Source of the DNA: Streptomyces cavernae
GTDB lineage: Bacteria; Actinomycetota; Actinomycetes; Streptomycetales; Streptomycetaceae
DNA: 35,403 nucleotides
Reading direction: 5' to 3'
Assembly (NCBI RefSeq): GCF_004023625.1
Contig: NZ_RPDJ01000060.1
Location: 1-35,403 of the forward strand
The notes below the pieces were generated by a model. It did not search any database. It was not told where the DNA came from and was given only the letters and a program-made list of their open reading frames with translations. The position numbers and the translations under genes were made by a program. This document shows positions 16,684 through 25,223 of the stretch, piece after piece (the stretch's first letter is position 1; the number at the start of each line of letters is the position of its first letter).

Positions 16684-16982
16684 CCCGCTACCTCCCCAGC
16701 GTCGCCCTGAAAACGACGTACAAGGCTCGAGCCTAGCCGTCCCGGGGACTCGGGGAGGGGGGTCTGCGCAGGTGTTGCCGTGATGGGTGATGGTAGGGGC
16801 TCGGGGTCGACGCGGGCCTGGTGAGTGCGGGTGGCCGCGGGGAACCGTTCCTGCCCGTCCGGCGTGCGCCGGCCGAGCCGTCCGGGCCGATGCGGGGTCC
16901 GGGGGCGGCAGTCCCCGAGCTACGGGATGGAAGGGGCGGAGTGGGGCGAAAACCCCTGGATGGGTCGCACGCGGTGCGCAGC

Positions 16983-17015
16983 TCTCATCCGGATCTCACG
17001 GACACCTCATACGGT
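16983..17015 (+). promoter_or_regulatory. three 11-bp-phased direct repeats upstream of the DUF2510 gene
   Basis: Three consecutive 11-bp units start at 16983, 16994 and 17005: TCTCATCCGGA, TCTCACGGACA and CCTCATACGGT. They share YCTCAY at the same phase. Direct repeats at 11-bp spacing are the usual footprint of OmpR/PhoP-type response regulators. The last unit overlaps the ribosome site of the gene starting at 17023, so a bound protein could block expression. The rest of the 339-nt gap (16684-17022) shows no gene or RNA that I recognise. Confidence 0.45.
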
Positions 17016-17022
17016 GGAGGGC

Positions 17023-17979
17023 ATGACGCAGGAGACTCCACCGGGCTGGTACCCCGACCCGGGGCAGACGAGTGACGGCCCTCCCACCGAGCGCTGGTGG
17101 GACGGCAAGGCATGGACGCAGCAGACCCGCCCGGTGGGGGCCGCCGCCTGGGGCCCGCCGGCCTACCCTCCGGGCTACCCGCCGGCGGTGGGAACGGCGC
17201 CGCAGCCGCGCCGCGGCCTGCGCACGGGCATCGCGGTCACCGCCACGATCCTGGTGCTCGCGGGCATCGGCGGCGGCGTGTACGCCCTCACCGCGGACGA
17301 CGGCTCCGGCGGTTCGGGACGTACGAACGCACAGCAGCCCGGGCCCGGTTTCTCACCTCCCGGGGGCCAGGACGGACCGGGCGACGGGGGCGGTCGGGGC
17401 GGACCCGACGGTGGCGGCAGCGCGAGCCCGGCGCCGACGCCCACCGAGGGCGGCGTCGCCACGGACGCCGCGAGCGGCATCAGCATGCCGGTGCTCGACG
17501 GCTGGCGCGGTATCTCCGACACAATCGGCGCGGGCGTGTCGACGGGCGAGTACCAGTGCCCGGGGGACACCTCGAAGTCCTGTGTGCGGGGCGGCGCCAA
17601 CTCCCTGCCCGCCGTGGCCCTGGGCCTGAAGGCGACCACGGCCGAGGCTGCCGCCAAGCAGGACATCGCGAGCAACGCCGAGCAGTCCTACGGCGGAGAC
17701 ACCTACGGCAAGATCACCTCGCACGAGGAACTGGCCTCCAAGGCGGTCACCGTGGCCGGGCAGAAGGGGTACATGGTCCGCTGGAAGGTGATAACGGAGA
17801 AGGGCGACGACGGCTACGTGGAGTCGCTCGCCTTTCCGTCGCCGTTGAAGAAGGACATGCTCGTCGTCGTCCGTTTCGGCATCGACGTCAACAGCAAGGC
17901 CCCGAAGGTGGCCGTCATGGACGAGATCACCAAGGGCATCAAGGCGGCCTCGGGCGGCGGCAGCGGCCAGGACGTCTAG
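17023..17979 (+). CDS. DUF2510 domain membrane protein with secreted C-terminal domain
   Basis: A 318-residue protein. Residues 6-36 are a DUF2510 motif (PPGWYPDPGQ, then RWWDGKAWTQQT). A Pro/Gly-rich cytoplasmic segment follows (about 40-65), then one transmembrane helix (about 70-90, TGIAVTATILVLAGIGGGVY). A low-complexity Gly/Pro/Ser linker (about 95-150) leads to an extracellular domain of about 165 residues with two cysteines near CPGDTSKSC. No enzymatic motif is visible; the role is unknown, as for most DUF2510 proteins. The ATG at 17023 follows GGTGGAGGG. Monocistronic, flanked by an MITE-like element downstream and phased repeats upstream. Confidence 0.88.
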   Translation: MTQETPPGWYPDPGQTSDGPPTERWWDGKAWTQQTRPVGAAAWGPPAYPPGYPPAVGTAPQPRRGLRTGIAVTATILVLAGIGGGVYALTADDGSGGSGRTNAQQPGPGFSPPGGQDGPGDGGGRGGPDGGGSASPAPTPTEGGVATDAASGISMPVLDGWRGISDTIGAGVSTGEYQCPGDTSKSCVRGGANSLPAVALGLKATTAEAAAKQDIASNAEQSYGGDTYGKITSHEELASKAVTVAGQKGYMVRWKVITEKGDDGYVESLAFPSPLKKDMLVVVRFGIDVNSKAPKVAVMDEITKGIKAASGGGSGQDV

Positions 17980-17988
17980 GGCTCGTCT

Positions 17989-18153
17989 AGGGCCTGTTCT
18001 GAGTTGGCCCGTGGGAGAAGGAGCGGCGTTCGGTGCGTGCGATCGGCGTGCCGGACGAATGCCCTAGTGGCGGAGCTACTCGGGCGTTTGGCCGGTGCGG
18101 CGCGTGTGCGTGCCGAACGCCGCGACGCCGCGGGCCAACTCGGAACAGGCCCT
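17989..18153. mobile_element. MITE-like element with 22-bp terminal inverted repeats
   Basis: The left end (17989-18010) and right end (18132-18153) are inverted copies matching at 21 of 22 positions. Each starts AGGGCCTGTTC and ends GAGTTGGCCC, differing only in the single base between. A second inner pair, GCGGCGTTCGG (18023-18033) and its exact complement (18113-18123), extends the fold. The 165-bp element has no transposase and would form a long hairpin as RNA. No clear target-site duplication is visible. It begins 10 bp after the stop of the DUF2510 gene. A foldback terminator is an alternative reading. Confidence 0.7.
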
Positions 18154-18178
18154 GGGGCCTTCTGTGCGGGCGGGTTGA

Positions 18179-18206
18179 CCGGCGCGGCCTGAAGGGGCCG
18201 CGCCGG
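18179..18206. terminator. strong bidirectional terminator hairpin
   Basis: CCGGCGCGGCC and GGCCGCGCCGG form a perfect 11-bp stem with loop TGAAGG. It lies in the 373-bp gap between the convergent DUF2510 and phospholipase genes and is the strongest terminator-like hairpin I noticed in the window. Confidence 0.75.
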
Positions 18207-18212
18207 AGCGCC

Positions 18213-18323
18213 TCGTCCGAGCCCGCGGTTGTCCTGCTTGAGTGCGGTGTCGACGGCCGACGCCGTGGCCACGATCATGCTGATCAGCGGCTCCGGCAGC
18301 TGGAAGTGGATCTGCAGGACGTA
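18213..18323 (-). pseudogene. possible coding remnant downstream of the phospholipase
   Basis: A 37-codon stretch on the minus strand has G or C at nearly every third position and reads YVLQIHFQLPEPL followed by ISMIVATASAVDTALKQDN. It resembles a piece of a real protein, but I recognise no family. In the same frame a TTG overlaps the phospholipase stop by 4 bp. Downstream the frame stays open through the terminator hairpin and the MITE-like element, where composition no longer looks coding. Best explained as a gene fragment left after rearrangement or insertion. Confidence 0.4.
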
Positions 18324-18352
18324 AGACCGCCGGCCCGCGAATCGGGGTGACG

Positions 18353-20404
18353 TCAACCGGTGGCGAACGCCGGGTCACTCACCCCCGGTCGGCCGTTCTC
18401 GACGTGCCCGGCGAACCGGCGCAGGAACACGGTGTCCGTCTCGGAGGTGACGGTCAGGTCGTACCAGCGCCTGCTGGAGTGCAGCGACACCGTCTGCCGC
18501 ACGGTCGCGCCCGGCCGCACGGTGACCGTGCGGGTCCGTGCGTCGTAGCCGCTGACGACCTTCAACCTGACCGTCGCGCGGCCCTTGTTGGTGAACGTGA
18601 GCTCCACGTCGTCGCCGCGCTGACGCAGCGTCACCTCGGGACCGGGCTTGTTGCCCCTTCCCTTGAAGGCGCGCAGGAAGCCGTTGGGGCCGTGCACGGT
18701 CAGGTCGTACACGCCGCCCGAGTTCGCGGTGTTCCAGGTGTCCGAGAGGCTCTTTCCGGCCCCGGTGGTGTACGTCCAGGGACCGTCGGTACGGCCCCGG
18801 GCGGTGACGAGGAAGGAGGCGCCGGCCTTGGCGCCGGAGGCGAAGGTGAGCTTGAAGCTGCCGGCCTCCGTGGCCGGTGAACCGTCCACCACCGGCGCGT
18901 ACTTGAGCGGACGCGCCGGGCGCAGACCGCGCTCCTGCCGGGGCATGCTCGGGTCGGCCGGCGCCGTGGGGCGGTAGTCCGGGTGGCGTTCGCGGTCCGG
19001 CGGCTCGTAGTCGTCGGTGTCGGGCAGCGCGGCCGGCCGGCTGTCCTTGCGGGAGAAGTCGAAGGCGGCGGTGAGGTCGCCGCAGACGGTGCGCCGCCAC
19101 GGCGAGATGTTGGGCTCGCGCACCCCGAAGCGGCGCTCCATGAACTGGAGGATCGAGGTGTGGTCGAGGGTCTCGGAGCAGACGTAACCGCCCTTGCTCC
19201 AGGGCGAGACGACCAGCATCGGCACCCGCGGGCCGAGGCCGTACGGGCCGGCGACGAGTTTCGAGTTGCCGGGGAAGAGGTCCAGGCTCACGTCCACGGT
19301 GGACTTGCCGTGTGCGGGTGATCGCGGCGGCAGCGGCGGTACGAGGTGGTCGAAGAAGCCGTCGTTCTCGTCGTAGGTGATGAACAACGCGGTCTTCGCC
19401 CACACGGCGGGGTTGGAGGTGAGTGCGTCCAGGACCTGCGCGATGTACCAGGCGCCGTAGTTCGTGGGCCAGTTGGAGTGCTCGGAGAACGCCTCCGGGG
19501 AGGCGATCCAGGAGATCTGCGGCAGCTTCCCGGCCTTGACGTCCGCCTTCAGCCGGTCGAAGTAGCCGTCGCCGTTCTTGACGTCGGTGCCGGTGCGGGC
19601 CTTGTCGTACAGCGGGTCGCCCGGCACCGCGTTGCGGTACTTGTTGAAGTACAGCAGCGAGTTGTCGCCGTAGTTGCCGCGGTAGGCGTCCTGGATCCAG
19701 CCCCAGGAGCCCTTCGCGTCCAGGCCGTCGCCGATGTCCTGGTAGATCTTCCAGGAGATCCCGGCCTTTTCGAGGCGCTCGGGGTAGGTGGTCCAGTCAT
19801 AGCCCAGTTCGTCGTTGCCCATGACGGGCCCGCCGCCCTGACCGTCGTTGCCGGTGTGCCCCGTCCACATGTAGTAGCGGTTCGGGTCGGTGGAGCCGAT
19901 GAACGAGCAGTAGTACGCGTCGCAGACGGTGAAGGCGTCGGCGAGCGCGTAGTGGAACGGGATGTCCTCGCGCGTCAGGTAGGCCATGGTCGTGGTCCCC
20001 TTGGACGGGACCCACTTGTCGTACTTGCCGCCGTTGTAAGCGGCCTGCCCGTCGGGCCAGCTGTGCGGCAGACCTTCCAGGAACTGCATACCGAGGTCGT
20101 CGGCGTCCGGATGGAAGGGCAGCAGATCCTTGGTGCCGTCCGACTGGTGCCACACCGACTTGCCGCTGTCGAGGGTGACGGGGTGGGGGTCGCCGAAGCC
20201 GCGGACGCCTCTGAGCGCGCCGAAGTAGTGGTCGAAGGAGCGGTTCTCCTGCATGAGGACGACGATGTGCTCGACGTCCTCGATGGTGCCCGATCGGTGG
20301 TTCGCGGGCAGCGCCGCGGCGCGCTGGATGCTGGCGGACAGGGCGCTGAACGCGGTGGTCGCGCCCGCTACTTGGAGGAAGCGGCGCCGGTTGACTTCAG
20401 CCAT
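18353..20404 (-). CDS. phosphocholine-specific phospholipase C, Tat-exported
   Basis: A 683-residue secreted phospholipase C of the PlcH/PlcN-like family, which hydrolyses phosphatidylcholine-type lipids. Residues 5-11 (NRRRFLQ) are a Tat signal followed by a short hydrophobic stretch and likely cleavage near AAALPA. The catalytic domain starts VEHIVVLMQENRSFDHYFG (about 45-62) and includes YCSFIGSTDPNRYYMWTG and TYDENDGFFDHL. The C-terminal 180 residues contain two repeats of the bacterial PLC C-terminal domain, each ending in a YDLTV strand. I chose the ATG at 20404 because it starts the twin-arginine signal directly after AGAGGTCC; the open frame extends to 20749 but that region is repetitive and non-coding. 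No PHO box was seen upstream. Confidence 0.94.
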   Translation of the reverse strand: MAEVNRRRFLQVAGATTAFSALSASIQRAAALPANHRSGTIEDVEHIVVLMQENRSFDHYFGALRGVRGFGDPHPVTLDSGKSVWHQSDGTKDLLPFHPDADDLGMQFLEGLPHSWPDGQAAYNGGKYDKWVPSKGTTTMAYLTREDIPFHYALADAFTVCDAYYCSFIGSTDPNRYYMWTGHTGNDGQGGGPVMGNDELGYDWTTYPERLEKAGISWKIYQDIGDGLDAKGSWGWIQDAYRGNYGDNSLLYFNKYRNAVPGDPLYDKARTGTDVKNGDGYFDRLKADVKAGKLPQISWIASPEAFSEHSNWPTNYGAWYIAQVLDALTSNPAVWAKTALFITYDENDGFFDHLVPPLPPRSPAHGKSTVDVSLDLFPGNSKLVAGPYGLGPRVPMLVVSPWSKGGYVCSETLDHTSILQFMERRFGVREPNISPWRRTVCGDLTAAFDFSRKDSRPAALPDTDDYEPPDRERHPDYRPTAPADPSMPRQERGLRPARPLKYAPVVDGSPATEAGSFKLTFASGAKAGASFLVTARGRTDGPWTYTTGAGKSLSDTWNTANSGGVYDLTVHGPNGFLRAFKGRGNKPGPEVTLRQRGDDVELTFTNKGRATVRLKVVSGYDARTRTVTVRPGATVRQTVSLHSSRRWYDLTVTSETDTVFLRRFAGHVENGRPGVSDPAFATG

Positions 20405-20550
20405 CGGTGGTGGACCTCTTGTCCTGACGGGGGTGTGCCGGTCGGGGTGGTACCTGCGCGAAACGAGTGTTCCAAGCGCACCGAATGCCGGGGAAGACCT
20501 TGTGGCGCCCGTGTGACCGACGGGGGTACGCAGTGGGAACACGAAGGACC

Positions 20551-20712
20551 GGGGCGGGCGTTGCGGCACGAGGGGGCGGAGCGGGCGTTGCCGCACGACG
20601 GCCCGGACGACGGTCAGGGCGCGACGGCCCGGAGCGGGCGTTGCTGCAAGACGGCCCGGACGAGGGTTACGGCACGACGGGCGGGGGTGGGCGTTGCGCA
20701 CGACGGGCCGGG
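20551..20712. repeat. degenerate G/C-rich direct repeats upstream of the phospholipase gene
   Basis: Four imperfect copies of GGGCGTTGCNGCACGACGG start near 20556, 20583, 20636 and 20689. Two are followed by GCCCGGACGA. Three of the four are about 53 bp apart. They fill most of the 394-bp gap between the phospholipase and beta-helix genes, which otherwise shows no gene that I can support. Confidence 0.65.
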
Positions 20713-20798
20713 CGGCGGGATCCCCTGCCCCGCCGTCCGGCCCGCTCACCGGCCGGTCTCCACTCGCCGACCGGCCGGCCGTGCCCTGCGCCTCGTGG

Positions 20799-23468
20799 TC
20801 AGGACCGGATCGTCAGCCAGTCCAGTGCGGCGACCTGACGTCCGCCGCGGGCCACGAGATAGAGGTCGTGCACTCCGGCGACCCGGCGTTCGAGTGTCAC
20901 CGTCTGCTCCCGCCAGTCGTCCCCGCCCCGCAGGGACACCACACCCGCCAGGGGTCCGTCCGGTGCGCCCAGGCGCAGTTGCAGCGAGCAGCCCGTGGCG
21001 CAGGCGGAGGACGTGCGTACGGTGAGCCGGTTGCCGTCGAGGTTCGTCCCGCGGAAGGCCACCCAGTCACCGGAGCCCAGGGGCCCGGTGGCGGCCGTGC
21101 CGCGCTCTACTCCCTTGACGGAATTGGCCAGTTCGGCCTGGAGCGTGGCCGCGGCGTCGGGGCCGTCACCGTACAGGCGCACGTCGTTGGCGACCCACGG
21201 TACGGGTCCGCTCGCGGTGAGCGTGATCCTGATGTAGCGGGCCGTGGTCTGCCGGTCGAAAACCGCGTCCTGAGTGAAGGAGCGGCCGGAGACCCGCGCC
21301 AGCGGCTTGCCGAAGCTCTTGCCGTCACGGCTGACCGAGACCGAGAAGCCGTACGGCTGGCCGCTGGTGTCGCGTCCGGCGTCGAGGGAGAGCCGCCGGA
21401 AGGTCTTGGCCTCCCCGAGGTCGACGGTGAGGTACTGGCCGGGAGCCTGTGCACTGGCCGCCGTCCAGCGGGTGTTGATGTCCCCGTCGGTGACGGCGGA
21501 GGCGTCCGTGCCATCGCTCGCGGTGGCGGTCCAGTCGCCGTGCCTCACCCGCTGCTGACAGCCCGGCAGATTGCAGCCGCTGGACCAGATGGGCGCCCCG
21601 TACTCGTACGCGCCCTGGTCGGGGGCCTTGCCCCGCACCTCCGTGGTGATGCCGTCGATGGACTCGCCGGCGTCGATGGCGGGCGAACGGGGCGTCAGCC
21701 ACAGTTCGCCGTTGACGGCGTCCGTGTAACCGGGCTTGTCGGTGATCAGGTTGGAGCGGACCACGGGCAGCGGGTCGCCGGTCTGGCTGACGCTGATCGG
21801 CATCGGGCCGATGATGTTGCTGATGTACGAGCCGGAGGCGTCCGTGGCGCCGCTCAGCCGCACCGAGTTCCCGTCGATGCCCACGCCGTAGCTGGAGTTG
21901 TGGTCCCGGTTGGCGATGCTCGGGCCCGTGTGCCCATTGAAGAAAGTGCCTCGGGCTCCGGTGTTCCAGGCGACGTTGTGGTGCAGCAGGAAGTTGCCGG
22001 AGTAGTTGTCGACGTAGTAGCCGACCTGGCCGTCCGCGTCGTGCGAGGTGTTGTGGTCGATGGAGCTGCCGGAGCCGTTCAGGCTGCAGCAGACGTAGAA
22101 GGGCGAGCCGTCCCGGGAGGTGCGCATCGCCTCGGACATGTCGTTGTGGGCGATGCGGTTGTCGTGGTACTCGGTGCCGTTGAGCTGCCACGCGGTGTCG
22201 ATGGCCGCCCGGCCGGTGCGCCGGATCGTGTTGTGGGTGACGGTGTGACCGTTGCCGTTGATCTCGATGCCGGGCGTGTAACTGCCCATCCAGCCGACGT
22301 CGTGGATGTAGTTGTTGGTGACCGTGTTGCCGGTGCCGCGCAGCAGTACCCCGTTCCCGGCGGACTGCGAGATCTCACTGTTCTGCAGGGTGTTGCCGGT
22401 GCCGAGGATCTGCACGCCGGAGTCGAGGATCCGGGAGGCCACGATGTGGCCCTCGAACGGCGGGACCGCGAGATCGCTGTCGGGCGGCATGGGGAGGGTG
22501 GAGAACTCCGAGACGTACCGTGCGCTCAGCCGGTCGACGACGACTCCCGTGCTGTCGTTGCCGGTTCGCAGGGAGGTGCCCCACAGGTTCAGTCCGCGCA
22601 CGGTGACGTGCGAGCTCTTGCTGAGGTCGACGCCCCACAGCCGGTGCTTGGCGGTCACCGTGTGTCCGCCCATGCCGCCCTTCGGGGGCACCATGTACAG
22701 CCGGGAGGCGGACTCGTCGTAGTACCACTCCCCCGGCTGGTCCAGCGCGGCCTTGGAGCCCACCAGGTAGTAGTTGCGGTACTTCTGGTTGCCCATGCAC
22801 AGCGGGGGGCAGCGGTAGTTGCCGCCCTTGAAGTCCAGCTTGCCGGAGGCGGTCGCGGTGACCGTTCCGGTCTGCTGGGCCCAGGGGTTGGAGCCCGCCC
22901 ACAGGTGCACGGTGGCACCGGTCCAGTCGGCGTCGGGCAGGTCGGTGTCGTCGATGTGCTGGTCGGTGGAGGTGGTGTCGGCCTCGGCCCAGGTGGTGTT
23001 CAGCGGATCCGGGCCGGAGTTGGGCCAACGCCCCTCCGGCGCACGGTCGTTGTCGAGGAAGACGGCGTTGAAGTCGGGGTCGGGGGGCAGTTCGGTGTCG
23101 GCGGCGACCAGTCCGCCTCCCGCGTCCTTCCACCCGGTCACGCGCTCGGTTCCGTCGACGGTCACCGGGCCGTCCCCGTACGCCGCGATGGTGATCGGGG
23201 CGTCCTTGGTTCCGGAGGGCGGGGTGAGCTGTTCACGGTAGGTGCCGCGACGGATGAGACAGGTGTCGCCGGGGCGGACGCGGGAGAGGCAGTCGGCGAT
23301 GGTGCGCAGGGGTCTGTTCGCCGAGCCGCGGGCGTCGTCGTCGCCCCAGGTGGCGACGTGGTAGGTGCGGCCGGGGCCCGCCGCCTGTGCCTGTCCCGGC
23401 ACCGGGAGGGCCAGCAGCGCCGTTACGGCGGCCAGCACGGATAGGTACCTGAGCCTTCTCGTTCTCAT
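20799..23468 (-). CDS. secreted right-handed beta-helix protein with discoidin and CBM6-like modules
   Basis: An 889-residue exported protein. A signal peptide ends near residue 30 (PGQAQA-A). It opens with the NosD/DUF1565-type motif YHVATWGDDDARGSANRPL and RPGDTCLIRRGTYRE, as seen in polysaccharide lyases and glycosidases with parallel beta-helix folds. Repeated GN-T-V/NN-I turns run from about residue 330 to 560. A discoidin (F5/8 type C)-like module follows (about 640-770), then a CBM6-like module (771-889) ending ALDWLTIRS. The likely job is attack on an extracellular glycan, but no catalytic residues can be assigned. The ATG at 23468 overlaps the DUF2264 stop by 4 bp (ATGA), so it is the last gene of the sugar operon. 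GGAGACGGGAC lies upstream. Confidence 0.88.
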   Translation of the reverse strand: MRTRRLRYLSVLAAVTALLALPVPGQAQAAGPGRTYHVATWGDDDARGSANRPLRTIADCLSRVRPGDTCLIRRGTYREQLTPPSGTKDAPITIAAYGDGPVTVDGTERVTGWKDAGGGLVAADTELPPDPDFNAVFLDNDRAPEGRWPNSGPDPLNTTWAEADTTSTDQHIDDTDLPDADWTGATVHLWAGSNPWAQQTGTVTATASGKLDFKGGNYRCPPLCMGNQKYRNYYLVGSKAALDQPGEWYYDESASRLYMVPPKGGMGGHTVTAKHRLWGVDLSKSSHVTVRGLNLWGTSLRTGNDSTGVVVDRLSARYVSEFSTLPMPPDSDLAVPPFEGHIVASRILDSGVQILGTGNTLQNSEISQSAGNGVLLRGTGNTVTNNYIHDVGWMGSYTPGIEINGNGHTVTHNTIRRTGRAAIDTAWQLNGTEYHDNRIAHNDMSEAMRTSRDGSPFYVCCSLNGSGSSIDHNTSHDADGQVGYYVDNYSGNFLLHHNVAWNTGARGTFFNGHTGPSIANRDHNSSYGVGIDGNSVRLSGATDASGSYISNIIGPMPISVSQTGDPLPVVRSNLITDKPGYTDAVNGELWLTPRSPAIDAGESIDGITTEVRGKAPDQGAYEYGAPIWSSGCNLPGCQQRVRHGDWTATASDGTDASAVTDGDINTRWTAASAQAPGQYLTVDLGEAKTFRRLSLDAGRDTSGQPYGFSVSVSRDGKSFGKPLARVSGRSFTQDAVFDRQTTARYIRITLTASGPVPWVANDVRLYGDGPDAAATLQAELANSVKGVERGTAATGPLGSGDWVAFRGTNLDGNRLTVRTSSACATGCSLQLRLGAPDGPLAGVVSLRGGDDWREQTVTLERRVAGVHDLYLVARGGRQVAALDWLTIRS

Positions 23469-25222
23469 GTCCCGTCTCCAGTGATCGGGGGTTCCGGGGG
23501 GTATGTCCGGGGGTCGGGGGGTTGCCGCCAAGCCGCCTCGGCTTCGGGGCCGTCCGGGGCGCCCAGTACCGAGCACCTCAACCAGTGCTCGCCTGGTGGG
23601 AGTTCACCGATGAGCGTGGGCAGGGCCGTGCGCCGTGCGAGGACGTTCGTGCCGGGCAGGCAGTCGATGACCTCGCCCTCACGCAGGCCGTCGAGGTCTC
23701 GTAGGCCGGTGAAGCCGGCCGGGGCCGACGCCCGGGCGTACCCGGTGCCGGCCGCGCCCGCCGCGCCCGCGTCGCGGTCGACCGCGAAGGCGCCTTCGGC
23801 GGTGTGCAGCGCACGCCCGGACCGGACGCGGTGCACGCGAACGTGCCACGGGGGCGCGGCCGTCAGCCAGGTGGTGATCTCGACGTCCGGCCAGGGCCGC
23901 CAGGTGCTGCTGACCGTGTCGGCCGCGGTGTCGGGGGCGGCCGGCTCCTCGCGCACCCGGTAGTGGGCCCCGCCGTCGTCGCTCAGCGCCAGCATCGAGT
24001 CGTACGCGCCCTGCGCGAGCCCCAGCGGGCCGCTCGGGAGGCTGAAGCCGAAGCGGGTGGAGTAGGCGAACTTGGCGTACTTCTCGGCTCCGTGCCGCAG
24101 CCAGGGGTGGTGCTGGCGCCCGGCGAGCACGGTGACGTCGCCGTGCGCGCGCATCAGTACCGCCCCGGCGTGCGGCTGCGCGGCGACCGCGGGCAGCCCG
24201 GCAGGGGGCGGTTCCTCGGGCGCGGTCCAGAACGCGTGGTCCTCCGGCAGGGCGAGCGGCAGGAACGCCTTCAGTGACCAGTACGGCGAGCCGGGCGCGT
24301 TGTACTGCTCGGCGAGCGCGGGCTGCGGGTAGCCGTACCCGAGGGACAGCAACCCGTCGGGGCCGGTCACCGGGCGCCCCTCCCACCAGCGCAGATGCCG
24401 CAGCAGGAAGCCCTTGACGACGCCCAGGGGCAGGGCGCCCACCCCCGCGAAGGGCAGGGCGCCCCAGAAGGCGGCCTGCGCCCAGCGGTATGTGAGGCTT
24501 CGGCCGTAGGGGACGGCGGCCCCGTCGTCGGCGAACCAGTGGCGGAAGTCGAGGGCGAACCGGGCCGCCCGCTCCCTGAAGCGGTCCCCGCCGGTGAGGG
24601 TGTCGTACAGCAGGCCGTAGAAATGCATCGCCCACGGCACGTAGTAGTCGCGCCGCTCGGTGGGCCCGTCCGCGTACCAGCCGTCACCGAGGTGGAAGGT
24701 CTCCAGCCGGGCCAGCCGCGCGGCGGTCAGCGAACGGTCGTGGGACACGCCCACCCGGTCCAGGCCGAGACCGATCAGCACCGGGAAGAAGTGCCAGTTG
24801 TTGTCGGCCGTCTCACGGGGCAGCGCACTGAGCAGCCACCGTGCCAACCGGTCCCGTTCGGGTCCGCTCAGCGGGTCCCACCACTGCTCGGGGGCGAGCG
24901 CCAGGGCGAAGCCGATCGCGGCCATCTCGACGATGCGCTGGTCACGGTCGCCGGGTTCGCCCCAGTACTCGGGGTGGGCGGGATCGCTGCCGTGGGCGAG
25001 CCCTCGCAGCCACAACTCGGCGTGCGGTACCGCCCCCTTGCCCGCGGCGAGCGGGGCGAGCCCCCACAACGGGCGGGCGAAGGACTCCAGTTCGGCTGCG
25101 GTGTCGTCGTGGATCGCGGTGTTCACGCCCAGCCGCACCCGGGCCCGTCCGGCACTGAACCGGGGCACCAAGGGCTCCACCAACTCCGCTACCCGGCGGG
25201 CCAGTTCCGTACGTGAACGCAT
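23465..25222 (-). CDS. DUF2264 domain protein, probable glycan-processing enzyme
   Basis: A 585-residue protein without a signal peptide, so probably cytoplasmic. The N-terminal two thirds match the DUF2264 pattern: FARPLWGLAPLAAG (about 48-61), the DNNWHFFPVLIGLGL segment near 140-155, DGWYADGPTERRDYYVPWAMHFYG, and later YNAPGSPYWSLKAFLPLAL. The fold is expected to be an alpha/alpha-barrel like several glycosidases and unsaturated-uronyl hydrolases. From memory, some DUF2264 proteins have been assigned to a beta-glucuronidase glycoside hydrolase family; I could not check this. The ATG at 25222 lies one base after the stop of the upstream permease gene. Its place in an import operon suggests it trims the imported oligosaccharide. 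Confidence 0.85.
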   Translation of the reverse strand: MRSRTELARRVAELVEPLVPRFSAGRARVRLGVNTAIHDDTAAELESFARPLWGLAPLAAGKGAVPHAELWLRGLAHGSDPAHPEYWGEPGDRDQRIVEMAAIGFALALAPEQWWDPLSGPERDRLARWLLSALPRETADNNWHFFPVLIGLGLDRVGVSHDRSLTAARLARLETFHLGDGWYADGPTERRDYYVPWAMHFYGLLYDTLTGGDRFRERAARFALDFRHWFADDGAAVPYGRSLTYRWAQAAFWGALPFAGVGALPLGVVKGFLLRHLRWWEGRPVTGPDGLLSLGYGYPQPALAEQYNAPGSPYWSLKAFLPLALPEDHAFWTAPEEPPPAGLPAVAAQPHAGAVLMRAHGDVTVLAGRQHHPWLRHGAEKYAKFAYSTRFGFSLPSGPLGLAQGAYDSMLALSDDGGAHYRVREEPAAPDTAADTVSSTWRPWPDVEITTWLTAAPPWHVRVHRVRSGRALHTAEGAFAVDRDAGAAGAAGTGYARASAPAGFTGLRDLDGLREGEVIDCLPGTNVLARRTALPTLIGELPPGEHWLRCSVLGAPDGPEAEAAWRQPPDPRTYPPEPPITGDGT

Positions 25223-25223
25223 G

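Noticed and set aside
16684..17022. Possible riboswitch in the long leader of the DUF2510 gene
   Set aside because: G-rich segments and short stems are present, but no known riboswitch core could be matched.
20694..23444. 916-codon plus-strand open frame
   Set aside because: It is antisense to the beta-helix gene, Gly/Val/Asp-rich and without domain motifs.
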